DNA of 64,000 nucleotides from Allomuricauda sp. TY007. Lineage in GTDB: Bacteria; Bacteroidota; Bacteroidia; Flavobacteriales; Flavobacteriaceae. Shown here piece by piece: positions 42,860 through 52,690 of this stretch. Each line of letters begins with the position of its first letter. The first letter of the stretch is position 1. The notes below the pieces were generated by a model that ran no database searches, was not told the origin of the DNA, and worked only from the letters and a program-made list of their open reading frames with translations. The stretch covers positions 61,673 to 125,672 of the forward strand of contig NZ_WUEG01000012.1 of the NCBI RefSeq assembly GCF_010468565.1. The letters run 5' to 3'. Made by a program: the position numbers and the translations under genes.

Positions 42860-43552
42860 TTATACATTGGCCAGCGCTTCGGCTAGTTCTGTTTTCTTGT
42901 TTCTGCTCAATGGAATCTGTCTGCCCCCTACTTCAACATTTTTACTGTTGAATTTCTCAATCTTCTCCAAATTCACAATATAAGATTTATGGATGCGTAG
43001 AAATTTTTCGGCGGGCAATTGCTTTTCAAAAGATTTCATAGTGGAAAGGATTACGATATTGGCTTCATCTGTCACCAATTTAATGTAATCGCCCAATGCT
43101 TCTATCCATTTAATGTCATTTAGGATTACCTTACGCTTTTTAAGGTTGCTCTTTACAAAGATATGCTCTTCATCCTCATCAACCCGGTTCATTTGCTCGT
43201 ATTTGGCAACAGCTCTTTTTACGGAGGCTTCAAAACGGGCCAGGGTGATGGGTTTGTGAAGGTAATCGGTTACGTCGTAGTCAAAAGCTTTAAGTGCATA
43301 ATCAGGTTTTCCCGTAATCAGAATAACCTGTGGTGGGTTCTCTAGGGCCTCCAAAAGGTCAAAACCATTAATGATCGGCATTTCAACATCTAAAAAGATA
43401 AGGTCGATTTCGTGGTTTTTAAGGCCATTTTTGGCTTCAATGGCATTGCTGTACTCAGCAACCAAAGCAAGGTGTGGATGATTGTTGACCAACTTTGCAA
43501 CGGCCATGCGCTGCATCGAGGAATCGTCTACAATTATACTTTTTAATTTCAT
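42860..43552 (-). CDS. LytTR-family response regulator
   Basis: The protein has 230 residues. The receiver domain has the acidic pocket (IIVDD), phospho-acceptor Asp55 in IFLDVEMP and Lys in YLHKPI. The C-terminal ~100 residues form a LytTR DNA-binding domain (DEDEEHIFVKSNLKKRKVILNDIKWIEALGDYIKL, FLRIHKSYIVNL). It would act as a transcription factor under a LytS-type kinase; the only such kinase in the window is at the far left edge, so the true partner is unproven. It is convergent with priA with no gap. Confidence 0.95.
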   Translation of the reverse strand: MKLKSIIVDDSSMQRMAVAKLVNNHPHLALVAEYSNAIEAKNGLKNHEIDLIFLDVEMPIINGFDLLEALENPPQVILITGKPDYALKAFDYDVTDYLHKPITLARFEASVKRAVAKYEQMNRVDEDEEHIFVKSNLKKRKVILNDIKWIEALGDYIKLVTDEANIVILSTMKSFEKQLPAEKFLRIHKSYIVNLEKIEKFNSKNVEVGGRQIPLSRNKKTELAEALANV

Positions 43553-43733
43553 AGAATGGGGTGATTTGTAGGGTTTTAAATCATCGGCAAATTACATAAA
43601 AAAGCTGCTCACCTACAACAAAAGATGTAAACATGGTCTATTTTGTTGTGTAAATTGCCATATATGTTATTTAGGTTTATTGGTTTTTTAATGTTGATAA
43701 CTCTTGTACTTAAACGAAGTTTTTCTACTTTTC

Positions 43734-43764
43734 TTGCAGGGGGAAAGAAATATTGTTAATTTTG
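43734..43764 (+). promoter_or_regulatory. Promoter of rpsF-rpsR-rplI
   Basis: TTG at 43734-43736, 20 bases, TAATTTTG at 43757-43764, followed by CGCTCC. The rpsF start is 23 bases downstream. Confidence 0.8.
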
Positions 43765-43787
43765 CGCTCCTTTAAAAATATATTATA

Positions 43788-44126
43788 ATGAACCATTACG
43801 AAACTGTTTTCATTTTGAATCCCGTTCTGTCTGAAACACAGATAGAGGAAACAGTCAAGAAATTTGAGGATTTCTTGATTAAGAATGGTGCCAAAATGGT
43901 CTCCAAAGAAGATTGGGGACTAAAAAAATTGGCCTATCCCATTCAGCACAAGAAAAGTGGATTTTACCACTTGTTCGAATTCCAAGCTCCAGGAGAGGCC
44001 ATTGGCCCATATGAGCTAGAGTTTAGAAGAGACGAGCGCATTATGCGTTTTTTGACCGTTAAATTGGACAAGCACGCAATTGCTTGGGCGGAAAAAAGAA
44101 GAAACAAACTAAAAGCAAAGGCATAG
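43788..44126 (+). CDS. rpsF: 30S ribosomal protein S6
   Basis: The protein has 112 residues. Recognised by NHYETVFILNPVLSETQIEE at the start, the LKKLAYPIQHKKSGFYHLFEFQ core and the RIMRFLTVKLDKHA strand. S6 binds the central domain of 16S rRNA with S18. First gene of the rpsF-rpsR-rplI run; in many bacteria ssb or priB sits between rpsF and rpsR, but here they are directly adjacent (three bases). Confidence 0.97.
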   Translation: MNHYETVFILNPVLSETQIEETVKKFEDFLIKNGAKMVSKEDWGLKKLAYPIQHKKSGFYHLFEFQAPGEAIGPYELEFRRDERIMRFLTVKLDKHAIAWAEKRRNKLKAKA

Positions 44127-44129
44127 GGT

Positions 44130-44426
44130 ATGGCATCTATTGAGCAACAAGCAAAATCAAAAAAAGACGGGGAAATCAGATATTTGACCCCGCTTAACAT
44201 TGAGACCAGCAAGCAAAAGAAGTATTGTAGGTTCAAGAAGTCAGGTATCAAGTATATCGATTACAAAGATCCTGATTTTTTGATGAAGTTAGTGAACGAG
44301 CAAGGTAAATTGCTTCCAAGAAGACTAACCGGTACTTCCTTGAAATACCAAAGAAAAGTGGCGCAGGCCGTAAAACGTGCCCGTCACCTAGCGTTAATGC
44401 CGTACGTTGGCGATATGTTGAAATAA
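44130..44426 (+). CDS. rpsR: 30S ribosomal protein S18
   Basis: The protein has 98 residues. [20 protein letters not shown] and the C-terminal [29 protein letters not shown] match S18; the N-terminal ~25-residue extension ([21 protein letters not shown]) is the Bacteroidota form. No CxxC zinc pair is present. It binds next to S6. Translated within the same operon, 13 bases before rplI. Confidence 0.97.
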   Translation: MASIEQQAKSKKDGEIRYLTPLNIETSKQKKYCRFKKSGIKYIDYKDPDFLMKLVNEQGKLLPRRLTGTSLKYQRKVAQAVKRARHLALMPYVGDMLK

Positions 44427-44439
44427 AAAACACCAGAGA

Positions 44440-44892
44440 ATGGAACTTATTCTAAAAGAAGATGTACAGGATTTGGGATTTAAGGATGATATCGTTACCG
44501 TAAAGAACGGTTACGGCAGAAATTTCCTGATCCCACAAGGTTTGGCCGATTTGGCTACACCATCCGCCAAAAAAGTTTTGGCCGAGAACCTTAAGCAAAG
44601 AGCTCACAAGGAGAAAAAAGTAATCGACGAGGCTACTAAGGTTGCTGATGCTTTGAAGCAATTGGAAATTAAGATTGCTGCAAAAGCCGGGGCCGGAGAT
44701 AAATTATTCGGATCTGTAACAAACATCGACCTAGCTGCTGCCTTGGACAAAGAAGGACACCAAATTGATAGAAAATTCATCAATATTAAAGGTGGAGCTA
44801 TCAAAAGAGTTGGTCCTTACGAGGCTATTATCAGACTACACAGGGAAGTTATTGTGGAATTCCCATTTGAAGTAATTGCGGAAGCAAAATAA
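44440..44892 (+). CDS. rplI: 50S ribosomal protein L9
   Basis: The protein has 150 residues. MELILKEDVQDLGFKDDIVTVKNGYGRNFLIPQGLA is the N-terminal rRNA-binding domain. The long connecting helix and the C-terminal domain follow (GDKLFGSVTNIDLAAAL, IDRKFINIKGGAIKRVGPYEAIIRLHREV). L9 extends from the large subunit near the L1 stalk. Operon end; a strong terminator follows 26 bases downstream. Confidence 0.97.
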   Translation: MELILKEDVQDLGFKDDIVTVKNGYGRNFLIPQGLADLATPSAKKVLAENLKQRAHKEKKVIDEATKVADALKQLEIKIAAKAGAGDKLFGSVTNIDLAAALDKEGHQIDRKFINIKGGAIKRVGPYEAIIRLHREVIVEFPFEVIAEAK

Positions 44893-44917
44893 ACTTCAAA
44901 CCATATAATTTAAAAAA

Positions 44918-44946
44918 GCCCTCCGATTTTTTTGGAGGGCTTTTTT
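44918..44946 (+). terminator. Terminator of the rpsF-rpsR-rplI operon
   Basis: Stem GCCCTCC (44918-44924) with GGAGGGC (44934-44940), followed by six T. A run of six A before the stem lets it also work on the minus strand. Confidence 0.93.
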
Positions 44947-45439
44947 ATTTTTTGATGAATTTAAAACTATCGCCATATTTCCATAAACGCCAATTTGGCA
45001 TTAATTATACGGTAAAACAGACCAAAACACAAAACCTCATATTGATCCAGTATTTCAAGATTCCAACGAACTGCAAGAAGGAATACCATCGAAAATGATG
45101 GAAGTCGGTACCACAACCTTTGGTTGGGGGCAATTATGCTTAAGAAAAGGGACATAACATTATACTGAACATAGTTTTACTCTTTCGAAACGCGGTACAG
45201 AGAGCACCAAGCCTTTTCGGTAAAGGTACGTTTGGAACCATCTCTATTTCCATGGTATTTATGTAGAGTATTTTATGCATGGCGGTCAATCGTAAGGTGA
45301 TGATATAGAATAAATTGTCCGAAAAAAATAAATATGTTACCATATTTTCATGGATTTGATTTCCTTAAGGTATAAACATTTACAAAAAATTATTGTTTAT
45401 ATTTCCTTGTAATAACAAACCTTAACCTACCTAAACTAA
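44947..45439. other. Gap between the ribosomal operon and the multi-PAS kinase
   Basis: No supported gene. Two short minus-strand open frames (62 and 67 codons) lack family resemblance or sensible context. A small hairpin CCATC-GAAAAT-GATGG lies near 45087. The promoter of the kinase must be at the right end; no perfect TAnnTTTG was found (TATATTTCC near 45400 is the nearest). Confidence 0.5.
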
Positions 45440-48400
45440 ATGAAAGACTATAGTCCATTGTTCCATGACAACCCGCAGCCCATTTGGGTCTATGAAATTG
45501 ATAGCAAGAAAATTTTGGAAGTGAACAAGGCGGCTTTAGACCTCTATGGATACTCCAAAAAAGAATTTCTATCGCTCTCATTTCAAGATCTTTTATCTGA
45601 TGTTGGTGACCCGGATTTGTCGACATTGTTCAATGATTTGGACACTAAGAAAACAGCTTCGTCTCAAAGGACAATTGTTTTTGGGAAGATGGGAAACCCC
45701 ATAAAATGTAAATTCTCCTTCCAAAAGGTATTTTTTCAGGACAGGGATTGCATAATGGTAACTGTCACAAACGTGGAATATGCGGAAGAATTGAATTCGG
45801 AGCAATCTCTTACCGATTACTTGCGAATGAGGGCTTCGCAGATTGCCAAATTAGGTTACTGGAAACTTGATATAGATACAGGAACATTAATATGGTCGGA
45901 CGAAGTTTATCATATTTGGGGTGAGGAAAAAGATAAATTCAATGTCAATTTCGATTCTTTTTATAACAGTATTCATCCGGATGATAGATTGCTTTTTGAC
46001 CAAGAGCAGGGGAGTGCTTTGGAGGGGTTACAAGAACTCGATTTTGTTCATAGGATAATCTGCAGCGATGGAAAAATTAAGTGGGTTCACGAAAAGGGCA
46101 GGTTAATTAAGGACAGTAAGGGCAAACCACTCTCTTTTGAAGGAACCGCCCAGGATATTACAACGCAAATAGCGGAGGAACAACGGCTTAAACTGTTGGA
46201 AAGTGTAGTGACCCACACCAACGATGCCGTTATGATCACCGATTCGGGACCTTTGGAAGAAGAAGGTCCAAAAATAATTTATGTGAACAGGGCTTTTACC
46301 CAAATGACAGGCTACACCCCCGAAGAAATCATTGGCAGAACCCCTGATATGTTAAGAGGTTCAAAGACCGACAGAAATGAATTGGAACGGTTCTACAAAA
46401 CCTTGACCGAAGGGAAACCCTGCGAAGTCATTATTACCAATTATCGAAAAAATGGGTCGCCGTTCTGGATCAATATTGCAGCTTCACCTGTTAAGGATGC
46501 CCAAGGTAGGATCTCACATTATATTGCCATCCAAAGGGATGTTTCATCAAAAATAAATGCCCAGCTCGAAAGGGATTTTCTTGCCAAGATCAGCACCACT
46601 TTCAAGGACAATGAAAATCTGGGCAGTTCCCTTGAACAGGTATGCAAACTGGTCACCTTTCACGGTGGGTTCACTTTTTGCGAAGTCTGGTTGCCCAGCA
46701 CACACAAAAATAGCCTTCGGTTCGCGGCCATGTACGGGAAAGATGAAGCTGGGGAAACATTTTACAAACACTCGAAGGACACCAGCGAGATGGAATTTGG
46801 CGAGGGGCTTCCCGGAACGGTATGGGAAACCGAGCAATCGGTGCTCTGGGGCAACATTGACCAGAACGGACTCTTTATAAGAAAAAGGGCTGCACAACAA
46901 TCGGGCATAAAGTCGGTATTGGGCATTCCTTTAAAACACCGGGGCACCATCGTTGGCGTATTGGCCGTTGGCACCCCTGAAAATGAAAAGCAGTTCAAGG
47001 TGCATTTTCCCGTACTTTCCAAATTGGAGGATTACTTAGGGTCGGAGATCAACCGCAAACGATTGGAGGAGGACCTGACGTACTTGTTCGAGACGCTGCC
47101 GGACCTTATTTGCCTATTTGATTTCAATGGGAATTTCCTTAAAATAAACAAGGCCGGGTGCGACATACTGGGCTACTCCGAATCTGAGATTGTTGGTTCT
47201 GCCGCCTACAGGTTTATACATGTCGAGGATAGGGGAATTTCCGATGGACTGCTCCAAAAGATAACGGACGGACAGGAAATCTTCGAGATCGAGAACCGCT
47301 ACATCACCAAAGCGGGCAAACCCGTCTGGCTCAGTTGGCACTGCAAGGTAGTGTTGGACGAAGGGGTGGTCTACGCCACGGCCAAAGATATCACGGAGTC
47401 CAAAAAATTACAGGAGTTGGTCTCCAATTCATTCCGATTGGCCAAAATAGGTGGTTGGGAAATTGATATGATCCATGAAAAGTTGACATGGTCGGAAGGG
47501 GTGCACCAAATTTATGATACCGACCCACTGAGCTATGAGCCAGAGCTGGAAGAAGCCATTAATTTTTATAGGGAAAACCACAGGGAAAGGGTCAAAAATG
47601 CCATAAGCGCAGCAATGGAAAACGGGTCGCCCATAGAGTTCGAGGCAGCATTGATATCCGCCAAGGGCCATGAGAAGTGGGTAAGGGCCATGGGACAGGC
47701 CGAAACCGTTAATGGAAAATGTGTCCGGCTTTATGGAAGCTTTCAGGACATTACCCAATTAAAGGAAGCCGAACATCGACTTTTGGCCATCACCAACGAT
47801 TTGCCCGGTGTAACTTTTCAATACTATCTATATCCGGATGGAACCGACAAAATGCAGTCCGTTAGCCAAAAATCCCAAGAAATATGGAACCTAGCCCCTG
47901 ATGAATGCGAGAAACACTCTCAACTTATATGGGATCAGATCAAAAAGGGGGGGGATTATGAAACATTGGTACAAGAGATACAAAATTCTATTGAAACACT
48001 TCAACAATGGCATAGTCGGTGGCGATACATTATGCCCAATGGCGAGGCTCGTTGGCACGAAGGCTACGGGACGCCCTACAAATTGGCAGATGGCACCGTT
48101 CTTTTCAATTCCATGGTCTTCGACATCACTGATGAGGTCAAGTTGACCCATCTTTTGGAAGAAACCTCGGAACTTTCTAAAATCGGAAGCTGGGAAATGG
48201 ACCTGCTTTCAGAGCCTGGAGGCGATACCATGTACTGGTCGCCCATGGTCCGAAAAATAATAGAGGTGGACGAGGACTATGATGCCTCCTTGAGCGGTGG
48301 TCTGGAATTCTATACCCCCGAAAGCAGGGTCAGAGTGGAAAAAGGAATCGAAGAACTTATCGAAAAGGGCACGGAATACGACCAAGAGGTACTGTTAAAA

Positions 48401-51202
48401 ACCAGTTCGGGAAGAGAAAAATGGGTGCGGATCATTGGAAAAAGTGAACGTTTAAATGGGGTGTGTACCAAAATATATGGAAGTATACAGGACATCCATA
48501 CAATGAAAACCACCCAATTGCAGCTTCAGGAAATACTGGGTAGTATATCGGATGCGTTTCATGCTGTGGACAAGGACTGGAACTTCACCTACTTTAACAA
48601 GGAGGCTGAAAATTTACTAGGTAAGAAAAGCGATGAGGTATTGGGCAAAAACATTTGGGAACTTTTTTCCCCTGCCTTGGGCACCGAACTGGAAACCGTG
48701 TACAGAAGGGTCGCCAAGAAGGGCAGGGCAGAAAGCTTTGAATACCGCTATCCTGGCAATGGGGCTTGGTACGAGATCAATACCTACCCATCCAATGGCG
48801 GTGTTTCTGTCTATTTTAAAAATATAAATGAAAGGAAAAGGGCCGCAGAGGCACTAGAGACGGCCTTTCGGGAGAAAAATATGATCCTGGAGAGCATCGG
48901 GGATGCCTTTTTCGCCATGAAGGAGGACTTTACCGTAACCTATTGGAACAAAACTGCGGAACGCTTACTAGGGGTGAAAAGGGAAGACCTGATCGGTAAA
49001 AACCTTTGGGAGATGTTTCCCGATGCGGTGGACCTGCCTTCCTACACCAACTACAACAAGGTGCTCAAGACCCGTGAACCCATCTCCTTTGAGGACTATT
49101 ACGGCCTTTGGCTGGAGGTCAATGCCTATCCATCGGAAGAGGGCATTAGTGTGTTTTTTAGGGACATCACGCAAAAAAAGAAGGCAAACGAGAAAATTTT
49201 GCACAAGACAGAACAACTGGACATCATTGCCGAGATGAACACGGAGCTTCTTAATTATGACGACTGGTTCAAAGTAGTTGAAAAAGCGTTCGGGAAAGTA
49301 GGCAAGTGTATTAAAGCGGATCGGATATACTATTTCCAAAACTCCCTCAATGAAAAAACTGGAGAACTGGAAACCAGCCAGCGCTTGGAATGGAGTAATG
49401 AAGGGGCGCCTTCCCAAATAAATAACCCCATGCTCCAGAATCTTTCCTTTAGTATGGTACAGGATTTTATGCAACCTCTGTCCCAAGACAAGGCTTTCAA
49501 GGCCATAGTCAGTGAGATGCCGGACACAGAGACCAAAAGGCTTCTTCTTGAACAGGACATCAAATCCATTTTAGTATTCCCGTTATGGGTCAATAAGAAG
49601 TTTTGGGGCTTTATTGGTTTTGATGACTGTAAAAACGAAAGAAATTGGAGTCAAGATGATACTTCCTTTTTAAGAACAATAGCAACCAACCTTTCCACGG
49701 CAATAGAAGCCTCCATGACCAACCAAGAATTGGAACGCTCCTATAATGAAAAGCATCAGATTTTGGAAAGTATTGGGGATGCTTTTTTTGCTGTTGATAA
49801 AGATTGGACGGTCACCTATTGGAACAAACAGGCCGAACATGTGCTGGGGAGGAAAAGAAAGGACATTGTGGGCAAAAGGCTTTGGGATGAATATGCCGAT
49901 GCCGTTGAGCTTGAGTTCTATGCACAGTACCACAAGGCCATGGCTACTGGAAAAATGGTCACTTTTGAAGAATTCTATCCCGCGCTGAATATATGGTTCG
50001 AAGTATCTGCCTATCCAAGTAATGAAGGGCTTTCGGTATATTTTAAGGACATTACCTTGCGCAAGGAGACCGATATCGAGATCTTACGGGCCAACGAACG
50101 TTTTGAAAAGGTGGCAGAGGCGACCACCGATGCAATTTGGGACTGGGACATTGAAAACAAGGTCTTCTACCGAAGCTATGGTTTTGAAAAACTGTTTGGG
50201 CACAAGGTCAAAAGGAGCTTGGACGAAAGCGAGGTATGGGAAGACAGCTTTTATGCGGACGACCTACCTGAAATTAAGTCCAGCCTCAAGGAGAGCCTGC
50301 AAGACCCTTCCAAGGAATTTTGGAAGAAGGAATATAGGATTGTCCACGAAAACGGGCAGCTTAAAACCGTGATCGATAAGGGAGCAATTATCAGAAATGA
50401 GTCGGGGGAGGCCATCCGTATGGTGGGAGCCATCACGGACATCAGCGAGCGCATCGAACATGAAAGGGAATTGGAAGAACTGAACGAAGCGCTCAAAAAA
50501 AACATCAAGGACCTGGAAATTACCAACGACCAGTTGGAGCAGTTCGCCTTTATAGCCTCACACGACCTCCAGGAGCCGCTGCGGATGATCACCAGTTTTT
50601 TGAACCAGTTGCAACGAAAGTATAGTGGCCAATTGGATGAAAAGGCAGACCAGTACATCCACTTTGCTACCGATGGGGCCAAGAGAATGAAACAAATCAT
50701 TCTGGATCTTCTCGAATACTCCCGTGCAGGAAGATTGGAGGAGAACCCCGAGACCATTGATCTTAATGAGCTGATTGAAGAGTACGAAGTACTGCGGAGC
50801 AGATTGATAAAAGAAAAGTCGGTAAAGATTGTCAAGGGAAAACTTCCCAAGGTCACCTGTTATAAGGCACCATTGACCCAGACCTTGCATTGTTTGATGG
50901 ACAATGCCATCAAATATTCAAGGGAAGGGGTGCCCCCGCAGATCAAAATCACCGTGTCCAACAAGAAAGATCACTGGCAAGTGAAGATCAAGGATAACGG
51001 TATTGGTATTGATTCTAGCTTTTATGACAAAGTTTTTATTATCTTTCAACGACTTCATGACAGGGATACCTATGGTGGTACGGGAATGGGGTTGGCCATA
51101 TCCAAGAAAAATGTGGAATCTTGGGGCGGCAAGATCTGGTTGGAGTCCAGAACAGGAAAAGGAAGTGCCTTTTATTTCACTATAAACAAGAAGAAGTCAT
51201 GA
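45440..51202 (+). CDS. Soluble multi-PAS/GAF sensor histidine kinase
   Basis: The protein has 1920 residues and no membrane segment, so it senses cytoplasmic signals. I count about eleven PAS units: ~1-125, 128-248, 252-375, 545-655, 660-775, 780-900, 905-1020, 1026-1135, 1145-1255, 1435-1545 and 1550-1670. There are two GAF units, ~380-540 and 1260-1430. PAS units 8-10 share lines such as ESIGDAFFA and TYWNK and look like recent copies. The HisKA helix has FIASHDLQEPLRM (His1708), then the N-box MDNAIKYS and the G-box GGTGMGLAISKK. It has no receiver domain; ATGA overlap couples it to the single-domain receiver downstream, its probable phosphate acceptor. Confidence 0.93.
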   Translation: MKDYSPLFHDNPQPIWVYEIDSKKILEVNKAALDLYGYSKKEFLSLSFQDLLSDVGDPDLSTLFNDLDTKKTASSQRTIVFGKMGNPIKCKFSFQKVFFQDRDCIMVTVTNVEYAEELNSEQSLTDYLRMRASQIAKLGYWKLDIDTGTLIWSDEVYHIWGEEKDKFNVNFDSFYNSIHPDDRLLFDQEQGSALEGLQELDFVHRIICSDGKIKWVHEKGRLIKDSKGKPLSFEGTAQDITTQIAEEQRLKLLESVVTHTNDAVMITDSGPLEEEGPKIIYVNRAFTQMTGYTPEEIIGRTPDMLRGSKTDRNELERFYKTLTEGKPCEVIITNYRKNGSPFWINIAASPVKDAQGRISHYIAIQRDVSSKINAQLERDFLAKISTTFKDNENLGSSLEQVCKLVTFHGGFTFCEVWLPSTHKNSLRFAAMYGKDEAGETFYKHSKDTSEMEFGEGLPGTVWETEQSVLWGNIDQNGLFIRKRAAQQSGIKSVLGIPLKHRGTIVGVLAVGTPENEKQFKVHFPVLSKLEDYLGSEINRKRLEEDLTYLFETLPDLICLFDFNGNFLKINKAGCDILGYSESEIVGSAAYRFIHVEDRGISDGLLQKITDGQEIFEIENRYITKAGKPVWLSWHCKVVLDEGVVYATAKDITESKKLQELVSNSFRLAKIGGWEIDMIHEKLTWSEGVHQIYDTDPLSYEPELEEAINFYRENHRERVKNAISAAMENGSPIEFEAALISAKGHEKWVRAMGQAETVNGKCVRLYGSFQDITQLKEAEHRLLAITNDLPGVTFQYYLYPDGTDKMQSVSQKSQEIWNLAPDECEKHSQLIWDQIKKGGDYETLVQEIQNSIETLQQWHSRWRYIMPNGEARWHEGYGTPYKLADGTVLFNSMVFDITDEVKLTHLLEETSELSKIGSWEMDLLSEPGGDTMYWSPMVRKIIEVDEDYDASLSGGLEFYTPESRVRVEKGIEELIEKGTEYDQEVLLKTSSGREKWVRIIGKSERLNGVCTKIYGSIQDIHTMKTTQLQLQEILGSISDAFHAVDKDWNFTYFNKEAENLLGKKSDEVLGKNIWELFSPALGTELETVYRRVAKKGRAESFEYRYPGNGAWYEINTYPSNGGVSVYFKNINERKRAAEALETAFREKNMILESIGDAFFAMKEDFTVTYWNKTAERLLGVKREDLIGKNLWEMFPDAVDLPSYTNYNKVLKTREPISFEDYYGLWLEVNAYPSEEGISVFFRDITQKKKANEKILHKTEQLDIIAEMNTELLNYDDWFKVVEKAFGKVGKCIKADRIYYFQNSLNEKTGELETSQRLEWSNEGAPSQINNPMLQNLSFSMVQDFMQPLSQDKAFKAIVSEMPDTETKRLLLEQDIKSILVFPLWVNKKFWGFIGFDDCKNERNWSQDDTSFLRTIATNLSTAIEASMTNQELERSYNEKHQILESIGDAFFAVDKDWTVTYWNKQAEHVLGRKRKDIVGKRLWDEYADAVELEFYAQYHKAMATGKMVTFEEFYPALNIWFEVSAYPSNEGLSVYFKDITLRKETDIEILRANERFEKVAEATTDAIWDWDIENKVFYRSYGFEKLFGHKVKRSLDESEVWEDSFYADDLPEIKSSLKESLQDPSKEFWKKEYRIVHENGQLKTVIDKGAIIRNESGEAIRMVGAITDISERIEHERELEELNEALKKNIKDLEITNDQLEQFAFIASHDLQEPLRMITSFLNQLQRKYSGQLDEKADQYIHFATDGAKRMKQIILDLLEYSRAGRLEENPETIDLNELIEEYEVLRSRLIKEKSVKIVKGKLPKVTCYKAPLTQTLHCLMDNAIKYSREGVPPQIKITVSNKKDHWQVKIKDNGIGIDSSFYDKVFIIFQRLHDRDTYGGTGMGLAISKKNVESWGGKIWLESRTGKGSAFYFTINKKKS

Positions 51203-51624
51203 AAACCGTACACATATTATTGGTCGAGGATAATGAAGGGGATATTGTACTGACCCTTGATGCCTTTGAGGAGAGCAAGATCAGAACCAATATCAGTATC
51301 GTAAAAAATGGTAACGATGCCCTGGACTTTCTTTTTAAAAGGAACAAGTTTGTAGATGCCCTTCGCCCCGATCTTATCCTTTTGGACATCAATCTGCCCA
51401 TTTTCAACGGGCATGATGTGCTCAAGAGAATAAAGCAAGACCCTTCCTTAAAGAAGATTCCCGTGATTATGCTCACCACCTCTTCGAACCAAAGGGACAT
51501 CAATATGGCATACGAAAATCACACGAACAGTTATGTAACCAAACCTATAGATATGGATGATTTTATGAAGGCTGTTTTAAAAATTGAGGAATTTTGGTTA
51601 CAACTCTCCAAATTGGCCGATTAA
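51199..51624 (+). CDS. Single-domain response regulator (Rcp1-like)
   Basis: The protein has 141 residues from the ATG overlapping the kinase stop (ATGA); the longer open frame is an artefact. Receiver marks are ILLVEDNEGDIVLTL, phospho-acceptor Asp63 in LILLDINLPIFNG, TTSSNQRD and YVTKPID. There is no output domain. It resembles Rcp1-type receivers paired with phytochrome-like kinases, which relay phosphate onward. Translationally coupled to the multi-PAS kinase, so it is very likely the direct acceptor. Confidence 0.95.
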   Translation: MKTVHILLVEDNEGDIVLTLDAFEESKIRTNISIVKNGNDALDFLFKRNKFVDALRPDLILLDINLPIFNGHDVLKRIKQDPSLKKIPVIMLTTSSNQRDINMAYENHTNSYVTKPIDMDDFMKAVLKIEEFWLQLSKLAD

Positions 51625-51643
51625 TATTAAATAGAAATGACCA

Positions 51644-52690
51644 ATGATGAAGGATGACCAACAACTTTCCGTACTGGTAATCGAGGACAATCCCGGTGAT
51701 TTTATGTTGATCGACGATTATTTGCTCGAAAAATTCAGTGCCATCAAGGTTATCCATCAGGAGACCTTTGAATCGGCCATATCGGAGCTCAAATCTTTTG
51801 AGAACATCGACATCATTTTGCTGGATCTTATTTTGCCCGACCTGAAAGGGGAACAATTGGTAGAAAAGGTACAAGAGGTCAGTGGCAATATTCCTATCAT
51901 TATTTTAACAGGCTACTCGGATATTGAACTGGCCAGAAAGATATTGTCCAAAGGGGTGTCGGATTTTTTGATCAAGGATGAGATCAGCCCGGAGATCATA
52001 TACAAGTCCATTATCTATGCCCTTGAGCGAAAAAGTTACATCGCCAAATTGAACAAAAACAAAAAGATATATCAGGACCTGTTTGATTTTAGTCCCCAGC
52101 CCATGTGGATCTTTGATCCATCAACCCTCCGTTTTTTGAACGTCAACAAAGCGGCCATTGATAAATATGGCTATACATTGGAGGAGTTCAAGAGCATGAC
52201 CATTAAGGACATTAGGCCAAAAAACCACATGGAGTTTTTGGAAAAAAGTTTGGAGGAACGTAAAAGAGAAAACAGGGACAGCTATGCTGGTGTGTTTTAC
52301 CATACTTTAAAATCAGGTGAGACCATTTGTGTGGAGATCTATAGCAATAATATTGAATATGAGGGCAGAACGGTACGATTGATACTGGCAAGCGACATCA
52401 CCGAAAAGCAGGAATATGTGAGCACTGTTGAAACCCAGAACAAAAAGCTTAAAGAAATCGCATGGACACAATCGCACGTAGTCAGGGCACCTTTGGCACG
52501 TATATTATCGGTAATACACGTACTGGAACAAGACTGTGTGGAACCCCATGATTTTCCCGATCTGCTAGAGAAAATAAAAATGTCTGGCGATGAACTGGAT
52601 AAAATTATCCAAAATATTGTTGCTGAAACCAACACAATGATGAATTTGAGTAATTTCGAACATGGAAAAAACAATAATACTGGTAGATGA
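51644..52690 (+). CDS. Receiver-PAS-DHp protein lacking an ATPase domain
   Basis: The protein has 348 residues. A receiver occupies ~7-128 (VLVIEDNPGDFMLID, Asp61 in ILLDLILPDLKG), then a PAS domain ~140-262 (FDFSPQPMWIFDPSTLRFLNVNKAAIDKYGY), then a HisKA-type helix with QSHVVRAPLARIL (His278). The protein ends about 70 residues after the His; no N-box, G-box or any catalytic ATPase segment follows, and the next gene begins inside its 3' end. It cannot autophosphorylate alone by known chemistry. It may act as a phosphotransfer or dimerisation partner for the kinases on either side. This layout is known from other Bacteroidota genomes but poorly characterised. Confidence 0.88.
   Translation: MMKDDQQLSVLVIEDNPGDFMLIDDYLLEKFSAIKVIHQETFESAISELKSFENIDIILLDLILPDLKGEQLVEKVQEVSGNIPIIILTGYSDIELARKILSKGVSDFLIKDEISPEIIYKSIIYALERKSYIAKLNKNKKIYQDLFDFSPQPMWIFDPSTLRFLNVNKAAIDKYGYTLEEFKSMTIKDIRPKNHMEFLEKSLEERKRENRDSYAGVFYHTLKSGETICVEIYSNNIEYEGRTVRLILASDITEKQEYVSTVETQNKKLKEIAWTQSHVVRAPLARILSVIHVLEQDCVEPHDFPDLLEKIKMSGDELDKIIQNIVAETNTMMNLSNFEHGKNNNTGR

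Noticed and set aside
44967..45343. Two small minus-strand open frames
   Set aside because: No start signal, no family resemblance and no conserved neighbour relation; left as unannotated spacer.
51121..51201. Longer N-terminus for the receiver gene (26 extra codons)
   Set aside because: The extra part is the kinase 3' end in another frame; the ATGA overlap start begins exactly at the receiver fold.
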